A stretch of DNA of 20,175 nt, from positions 1 to 20,175 of the forward strand of contig JAIFKN010000199.1 of the NCBI GenBank assembly GCA_020049615.1, in the 5' to 3' direction. The translations under genes and the position numbers were made by a program. The notes under the pieces are model-generated. The model saw only the letters and a program-made list of their open reading frames with translations, did no database searches and was not told the origin of the DNA. Position 1 is the stretch's first letter. The number at the start of each line of letters is the position of its first letter. Source of the DNA: a bacterium. Its GTDB lineage: Bacteria; Planctomycetota; UBA11346. Positions 15,920 through 20,175 of the stretch are shown here, piece by piece.

Positions 15920-17560
15920 ATGCGCTTCCTCCTCAGCCCTTTCTGCTTCCTCCTCACCCTGGCAGCGACCGTCCGGGCCGTCGACGTGCCGGCGGTGCCG
16001 ACCATCGCCGACCCGCAGGCCTTTGCCGTGGTCGTGATCCCTGATCTGCCCGCCGCCCTGGCGCGCATCGACCAGGCCATGGCCGCCAGCAAGCTGCCGG
16101 TGCCACCCGGGATGGTCGCCATGCAACTCGGCGGCGCTCTCGGCGACCCGACCTTGGCCGGCTTCGCCGGCAAGCCGATCGTCATCGCGGTCGGCCCTGG
16201 GGTCCCGATCCCGGCCTGGTGCGCGATCGTCCCGGTGGCCAACGATGCCGCGCTGAAGGGCCTGGCGACGATGGCCGGGGCCAACGTCGAGGCGGTGCCG
16301 GGCGGCTTCGCCATCGGCTCGATGGTCGGCGGTCTGGAGCTGGCCAAGCGTCTCGCCCCCGGCTTGCCCGGACTAGCCAAGGCGGTGCCGGCTGGCACCG
16401 ACCTGCGCGTCATGGTCGCTGCCGACCGCGTGATGCAGACCTACCTGCCGCTCATGCTCATGGGCCTGCAGCAGGTCATGGCGGCGCAGCAGGGCGACAT
16501 CCCGGCGCTCGAGCAGCAGAAGCGGCAGCAGGCGCTGACCGTGTTCCTGCGCCTGCTCGCCAGCCAGGCCGGTCCAGCCTGCATCGATATCGCCAGCAGC
16601 GCGCAGGGCTGGCGCTTCGACGCGATTGCCGCCCCGGCCCCTGGCGTCCTCGCTCAAGGACTCAAGCCGATGGCCGGGACCGCCTCGGACCTCGGCGCCC
16701 GCCTCGGTGCCGCGGATACGCCGCCGGTGATGGCCTGCTCCGGTCGCTTCCCGCCCACGGTCTATCTCGCCTTCGCCAAGCTGCTGGACGAGGCGCGCAA
16801 GGATCCGTCCGTCGCCGGCATGGTCGATGAGGCCCTGGTCAAGGTGATGACCGCATTCGCCTCGTCGATCGATGGCAATCTGGCGATGCGTCAGGGCGTT
16901 CCGGGCAATCCGTTCCAGCAACTTGGCGTGCTTGGTGTGACCGACCCCACGACCCTCCGCCAGGCGATGGCAACCGGTTTCGCCTTTGTCGAGAAGGGGG
17001 GCTTCGCCGATCTGCTCGCCGCGTCGGGCCTCCGGATGCGGCTGGAACGCGCCGTGCGCACGGTCGGTGCGGTCGAGGTCGATCGCCTGGTCCAGGAGGT
17101 GATTCCCGATGCCATGCCTCCGGCCCAGGCCGACATGATGCAGGCGATGCTCAAGCCATCCGAGATCGCCATCGGCAAGGACGTCATGGTCGTCGGCGCC
17201 CCCCCGGCCGCGGTCGACGCGCTCCTCGCCGGCCCGGCGGCCAAGCCGTTGCGTCTGGCCGCTGCCGCCATTCCCGGCCAGTGGGACCTGCGCATGGACT
17301 ACGACCTGGCCCTGCAGATGAAGTACCAGTTCGAGATGATGCGCGCCCAGATGCCGATGATGCCGGCGATGTTCACCGATGTGAAGGGCGGCGTCCCGGT
17401 GCGCGTGGCGGTGGCCTTCGGTGCAGGTCGCGTGCGCGTGGTCAGCGAAGTGCCTGCCGAACTGATCGCCCAGGTCGCCGCCTCGTGGGCCGCGGCGATG
17501 CCCAAGCAGGGTGGCGGGCGTCCGCAGCCGCAGCCCGCCCCGGCGCCGCAGACGTTCTGA
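15920..17560 (+). CDS. Exported protein of unknown function
   Basis: The protein has 546 residues, and I do not recognise the family. The start MRFLLSPFCFLLTLAATVRA is a clear signal peptide: one arginine, a hydrophobic core, and small residues before a likely cut after VRA at residue 20. AAGG lies about 10 bases before the ATG. The mature part has no membrane helix. It contains repeated mixed alpha/beta units of the kind FAVVVIPDLPAALARIDQAM and later LGVLGVTDPTTLRQAMATGF, which resemble the repeating substrate-like modules of large periplasmic DUF3352-type proteins; this is only a resemblance. The C-terminal third is rich in methionine (MMRAQMPMMPAMF), and the protein ends in a Gly/Pro/Gln-rich tail. 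It is separated from the signalling run by a hairpin and 78 bp, so it is probably transcribed on its own. It converges on the aldo/keto reductase. Confidence 0.8.
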   Translation: MRFLLSPFCFLLTLAATVRAVDVPAVPTIADPQAFAVVVIPDLPAALARIDQAMAASKLPVPPGMVAMQLGGALGDPTLAGFAGKPIVIAVGPGVPIPAWCAIVPVANDAALKGLATMAGANVEAVPGGFAIGSMVGGLELAKRLAPGLPGLAKAVPAGTDLRVMVAADRVMQTYLPLMLMGLQQVMAAQQGDIPALEQQKRQQALTVFLRLLASQAGPACIDIASSAQGWRFDAIAAPAPGVLAQGLKPMAGTASDLGARLGAADTPPVMACSGRFPPTVYLAFAKLLDEARKDPSVAGMVDEALVKVMTAFASSIDGNLAMRQGVPGNPFQQLGVLGVTDPTTLRQAMATGFAFVEKGGFADLLAASGLRMRLERAVRTVGAVEVDRLVQEVIPDAMPPAQADMMQAMLKPSEIAIGKDVMVVGAPPAAVDALLAGPAAKPLRLAAAAIPGQWDLRMDYDLALQMKYQFEMMRAQMPMMPAMFTDVKGGVPVRVAVAFGAGRVRVVSEVPAELIAQVAASWAAAMPKQGGGRPQPQPAPAPQTF

Positions 17561-17576
17561 GCCTCGGCCGGCTCAG
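17557..17576. terminator. Bidirectional hairpin containing both stop codons
   Basis: CTGAGCC at 17557-17563 pairs with GGCTCAG at 17570-17576 around a six-base loop. The left arm includes the TGA stop of the exported-protein gene (17558-17560). The right arm includes, on the minus strand, the TGA stop of the aldo/keto reductase gene (17573-17575). The genes are tail to tail with 12 bp between them, so one hairpin could serve both transcripts. No T-runs flank it. Confidence 0.5.
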
Positions 17577-18526
17577 GCCGGCAGATCAGTCCGGCAGCGC
17601 GCGACGATCGCGTCGACCGCATCGATCTGCGCCTGCTTGAGCGGCATGGCCAAGTCGCCCAGGGCCGCGCCCTGGGCGGCGTTGCGCGCCCCGACGATGA
17701 CGCCGGCCACGCCCTCGTGGCACAGCAGCCAGCCGATCGCCAGCTGCGGCACACTCAGTTCGTCGTCGTCGCCGAGCTTGCGCAGTTCCTCGACCGCCTG
17801 CAGCCAGCGCGCCAGGCGCGGGCCGCGGAAGTCGTCGCGCTCGCCGCGGTGGTCGCCGGGCGGGAAGGTCTTGTCGACCGTCCAGGTGCCCGACAGCAGA
17901 CCGCGGAACAGCGGCGAATAGGCGAGCAGCCCGGCGCCGTGCTCGACGCACCACGGTAGCACCGCGACCGATGGCTCGGGCTTCACCAGCGAGAACGCAT
18001 TCTGCACGGCGGCTATGGGCACGCCGCTGGCCTGCCAGGCCGCGAGGTGGCCGGGCTCGACGTTGCTCAGGCCGATGGCGCGGATCTTGCCGGCCTGGAC
18101 CAGCTTGGCGCAGGCAGCGGCGGTTTCCGCGACCGGCTGGGGACCCGGCCAGTGCATCTGCAGCAGATCGAGTCGCTCGACCCCGAGACGGGCCAGTTCC
18201 TCGTCGCAGTCGCGCATCACCTGGGCGGCGGACACGTCGGTGACGCGCTTGCCGTCGATGACATGGTGGCCGAACTTGGTGAAGACCAGCGGCCGCTGCG
18301 AGGGGGGCAGGTCCTTCAGCACCTTGCCGATGACCAGCGAGGCCTTGCCCTCGCCGTAGAGCGGCGCGGTGTCGATCCAGTTGACCCCGCTGTCGAGCGC
18401 GGCGCGGATCGCCGCCTCGCTGTCGCTGTCGTCCTGGCCGCCCCACATGAAGCCGCCCATGGCGAAGGCGCCGACGCCGATCGCGGTGATGGTGAGATCG
18501 GATGAGCCGAGGGTGCGTTTGATCAT
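17573..18526 (-). CDS. Aldo/keto reductase
   Basis: The protein has 317 residues, typical for this NAD(P)H-dependent TIM-barrel oxidoreductase family, which reduces aldehydes and ketones or oxidises the matching alcohols. The catalytic tetrad is intact: D52 and Y57 in WIDTAPLYGEG, K84 in VFTKFG and H125 in LQMHWP. The sequence also has IRAIGLSN and the late cofactor-binding stretch GVIVGARNAAQ. The N-terminus IKRTLGSSDLTITAIGVGAF is characteristic of the YdhF/Tas/IolS-like bacterial branch. The physiological substrate cannot be inferred. The ATG at 18526 has AAGGGG seven bases upstream, which decides the start. That ribosome site lies inside the repeat element upstream, so the element supplies its translation signal and perhaps its promoter. 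It lies downstream of the helicase gene on the same strand, 195 bp away. Confidence 0.93.
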   Translation of the reverse strand: MIKRTLGSSDLTITAIGVGAFAMGGFMWGGQDDSDSEAAIRAALDSGVNWIDTAPLYGEGKASLVIGKVLKDLPPSQRPLVFTKFGHHVIDGKRVTDVSAAQVMRDCDEELARLGVERLDLLQMHWPGPQPVAETAAACAKLVQAGKIRAIGLSNVEPGHLAAWQASGVPIAAVQNAFSLVKPEPSVAVLPWCVEHGAGLLAYSPLFRGLLSGTWTVDKTFPPGDHRGERDDFRGPRLARWLQAVEELRKLGDDDELSVPQLAIGWLLCHEGVAGVIVGARNAAQGAALGDLAMPLKQAQIDAVDAIVARCRTDLPA

Positions 18527-18529
18527 GGC

Positions 18530-18587
18530 ATTGCCCCTTCATTGCCCCAGGGGTTGGGATTGCCCCTTCATTGCCCCAGGGGTTGGG
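18530..18587. repeat. 29-bp tandem direct repeat, two perfect copies
   Basis: Copies at 18530-18558 and 18559-18587 are identical. Each begins ATTGCCCCTTCATTGCCCC and ends AGGGGTTGGG. Each copy carries, on the minus strand, an AAGGGG ribosome-site-like block. Only the copy nearer the reductase is correctly spaced from an ATG. Each also has a CCCCTGGGG core that can fold in the minus-strand transcript. Confidence 0.9.
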
Positions 18588-18615
18588 GGTTAGGGTTGTA
18601 TTGCGGGATCGTCAC

Positions 18616-18643
18616 AGAATATCTGAGGCGTGCGATTTGTCTG
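18616..18643 (-). promoter_or_regulatory. Candidate promoter of the aldo/keto reductase inside the element core
   Basis: Read on the minus strand, CAGACA (18638-18643) and TATTCT (18616-18621) are separated by 16 bp, and each matches the sigma-70 consensus at four of six positions. Transcription would start near 18609, giving a leader of about 80 bases that includes both 29-bp repeats before the reductase ATG at 18526. Such a match is uncommon in this GC-rich window but is not proof of activity. Confidence 0.4.
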
Positions 18644-18686
18644 CTCATACATACGACACGAGTGCTCAGCCGATGCGTGCCCACGG

Positions 18687-18710
18687 CCCTAACCCCTAAC
18701 CCCTGACCCC
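18687..18710 (-). other. G-quadruplex motif
   Basis: On the minus strand this segment holds four G-runs (GGGG, GGGG, GGGG, GGG) separated by three-base loops TCA, TTA and TTA, which fits the strict G-quadruplex rule. It lies 12 bases after the helicase stop codon on the strand that would be transcribed from that gene, so it could form in the mRNA 3' end as well as in DNA. It is also one arm of the inverted repeat, so quadruplex and stem would compete. Confidence 0.7.
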
Positions 18711-18721
18711 AGGGGCAATGA

Positions 18722-20175
18722 TCATGCCTTGGTGATCTTGGCCATGGCGTACATGAGCCGCAGCTCCTTGGCGCCGTATTTGTCGAATTCGATGATGGCG
18801 ACGCGGTCCTCCGGCTCGCCGCGCAGGACGGCGACGGTGCCGCGGCCGAAGGTCGAGTGGATGATGCGCTGGCCGGGGGCGAGGGCATCGCTCTCCAGCG
18901 TGCGGTCGTCGCCGACCTGGGTGGTCGGGCGCAGGTTGCTGCCGCGCTTGATCAGTCCGCTGTCGAGGGCGGCGGCGACGGCGGCCTTGGCCTCGGCCTG
19001 GCTCTGCGGCATCGATGGACGGCGGCTGCCTGGCGGAGGGGTCGGATCCGGCACGGCATGGCGACCGGTTGCGTCCTTGGCGACGAAGCAGTTGGCCGGG
19101 ATCTCCGACAGGAAGCGGCTGGGCTGGAAGTGGAAGGTCTGGCCGTAGAGCATGCGGCAGCGCGCCCGCGACAGGTAGAGCTCGGTCATCGCGCGGGTGA
19201 TGCCGACGTACATCAGCCGGCGCTCCTCCTGCAGCTTGCTGTCCTCGATCTCCTTGCCGCGCAGCAGCGGCAGCAGGCCCTCCTCCAGGCCGGCGATGAA
19301 GACGATGGGGAATTCCAGCCCCTTGGCCGCATGCAGGGTCATCAGCTGGGCGCGGTCCTGGCCGGCGCTGCGGTCCTCGCGCGAGCCGGCGTCGGTGTTC
19401 AGGCCGACGATCTCGAGGAAGCCGACCAGGCCGGCGGCCGGGTCCGTCTCGCGGAACTGCTCGGCGGCGGTGATCACCTCGCGCATGTTGCCGAGGCGGT
19501 CCTCGAGCTCGGCCGGCGGCCGGTCGCTGTAGTGGCTGCCCAGGCTGGTCAGCTCGATCACCCCGCGGACGCAGGCCGGCGGATCGCCCAGTGGCAGGGT
19601 CTTCAGCAGGCGCCACAGGCGGGCAAAATCCGCCAGCGGCCCGGCGGCGCGGCCGACCGCGACCTGGGCGAGCAGATCGGCCCGTTCCAGCACGTCGGTC
19701 GGGCTGACCAGCTGCTCCTCGGCGAAGGCGGTGAGCTGCTCGTGGGTGCCGTCGCCGATCCCGCGCTTGGGCACGTTGATGATGCGCGCCAGCGCCCCGC
19801 TGTCGCGCGGGTTGACCAGCAGCTTGAGGTAGGCGATGACGTGCTTGACCTCCTCGCGGTCGTAGAAGCGCTGGCCGCCGTGCAGCTGGTAGGGCACGGC
19901 GCGGCGGCGCAGCGCGTCTTCGAGCACGCGGCTCATGGCGTTGGTGCGGTAGAACACCGCCATCTCGCCCCAGGGCCGGCCCTGCTCGTGGAAGCGGGTG
20001 AGCGCGGCGGCGATGGCGTAGCTCTCGTCCAGCTCGTCATCGACCGCAAGCAGCGACAGCGGCTTGCCCTCGACGTTGTCGGTGCGGATGGTCTTCTCCA
20101 TCCGTTCGGTGTTGTTGACGATGACGCCCTGGGCGGCGCGCAGGATGACCTGGGTCGAGCGGTAGTTGGTCTCCA
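18722..20175 (-). CDS. uvrD: UvrD/PcrA-type DNA helicase, C-terminal part (5' end outside window)
   Basis: About 483 residues of the C-terminal part are present; the gene continues past the window edge at 20175, so it is partial, not broken. The visible part starts at helicase motif IV (TNYRSTQ). It continues with FYRTNAMSR, the 2B-domain stretch VPYQLHGGQRFYDREEVKHV, motif V at about 19320-19345 (LMTLHAAKGLEFPIVF) and motif VI (ERRLMYVGITRAM). The tail ends in a Tudor-like fold (PGQRIIHSTFGRGTVAVL), which in PcrA/UvrD contacts RNA polymerase. These are superfamily 1A 3'-5' helicases acting in nucleotide excision repair, mismatch repair and removal of stalled complexes. UvrD, PcrA and Rep cannot be fully separated from this half, but the Tudor-like end favours UvrD/PcrA. 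The stop is followed at once by the G-quadruplex-bearing element. Confidence 0.95.
   Translation of the reverse strand, partial: ETNYRSTQVILRAAQGVIVNNTERMEKTIRTDNVEGKPLSLLAVDDELDESYAIAAALTRFHEQGRPWGEMAVFYRTNAMSRVLEDALRRRAVPYQLHGGQRFYDREEVKHVIAYLKLLVNPRDSGALARIINVPKRGIGDGTHEQLTAFAEEQLVSPTDVLERADLLAQVAVGRAAGPLADFARLWRLLKTLPLGDPPACVRGVIELTSLGSHYSDRPPAELEDRLGNMREVITAAEQFRETDPAAGLVGFLEIVGLNTDAGSREDRSAGQDRAQLMTLHAAKGLEFPIVFIAGLEEGLLPLLRGKEIEDSKLQEERRLMYVGITRAMTELYLSRARCRMLYGQTFHFQPSRFLSEIPANCFVAKDATGRHAVPDPTPPPGSRRPSMPQSQAEAKAAVAAALDSGLIKRGSNLRPTTQVGDDRTLESDALAPGQRIIHSTFGRGTVAVLRGEPEDRVAIIEFDKYGAKELRLMYAMAKITKA

Larger units (their letters stand above)
18530..18719. repeat. Non-coding element with imperfect inverted ends (MITE-like candidate)
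   Basis: This 190-bp stretch lies between the helicase and aldo/keto reductase genes. The left part (ATTGCCCCAGGGGTTGGG onwards, 18570-18595) is matched by an imperfect inverted copy at 18687-18719, each arm starting ATTGCCCC, then a GGGGT block and GGTTAGGG. The core at 18596-18686 is visibly richer in A and T than the surroundings. TGATCATG occurs directly repeated at both edges (18520-18527 and 18719-18726), as a target-site duplication would. No transposase frame is present. It could be a miniature mobile element, a REP-like intergenic repeat, or simply a structured regulatory region. Confidence 0.55.

Noticed and set aside
18687..18710. Eukaryotic or linear-chromosome telomere, or contamination
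   Set aside because: There are only about three CCCTAA-like units, they are flanked on both sides by ordinary bacterial genes, and they form one arm of an inverted repeat.
18521..18728. Insertion sequence with its own transposase
   Set aside because: The stretch is too short and has no credible reading frame; at most it is a non-autonomous element.

Overview
High-GC bacterial DNA (roughly 70% GC by eye) with tightly packed genes and strong GC bias at third codon positions, which produces very long spurious frames on the opposite strands. The gene set points to the Planctomycetota or a related PVC lineage. It includes a membrane Ser/Thr kinase with a DWGLAK activation segment and a C-terminal FGE-sulfatase-like domain, an FHA-GAF protein beside it, and a GH55-like beta-helix enzyme. 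This placement is an inference; there is no rRNA or other taxonomic marker in the window. No tRNA, rRNA, CRISPR array or transposase gene was seen.

Region 1 (6-9001) looks like a carbohydrate locus. An MFS transporter (minus) diverges from an AraC-type regulator (plus). The regulator is followed by a large GH55-like (beta-1,3-glucanase family) protein fused to a C-terminal beta-propeller. Converging on it from the right is a two-gene minus-strand unit: a 1129-residue protein with signatures reminiscent of GH94-type glycoside phosphorylases, then a small Dabb-domain protein whose 3' end overlaps the GH55 gene by 21 bp. One possible reading is beta-glucan cleavage, phosphorolysis and uptake under AraC control.

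Region 2 (9002-15862) is a signalling run on the plus strand. A small protein with a possible degenerate Nudix fold sits 6 bp before a transmembrane Ser/Thr kinase with a long helical middle and an FGE-like sensor end. Next come an FHA-GAF protein with a catalytically degenerate HD-GYP-like tail, a TrmH-type RNA 2'-O-methyltransferase that overlaps it by one base, and a DUF4304-like protein 1 bp further on. A perfect 8-bp hairpin closes the run. A 9-bp inverted repeat lies between this run and the divergent phosphorylase-like gene.

Region 3 (15863-20175) has an exported orphan protein (plus) that converges on an aldo/keto reductase (minus), with one hairpin containing both stop codons. Upstream of the reductase is a roughly 190-bp non-coding element. 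It has imperfect inverted ends, a 29-bp tandem duplication, a four-tract G-quadruplex motif and an AT-richer core that may carry the reductase promoter. The window ends inside the C-terminal half of a UvrD/PcrA helicase gene (minus).

The least explained items are the 18.5-18.7 kb element, the degenerate signalling proteins (Nudix-like, FGE-like and HD-GYP-like) that accompany the kinase, and the 1129-residue phosphorylase-like protein.
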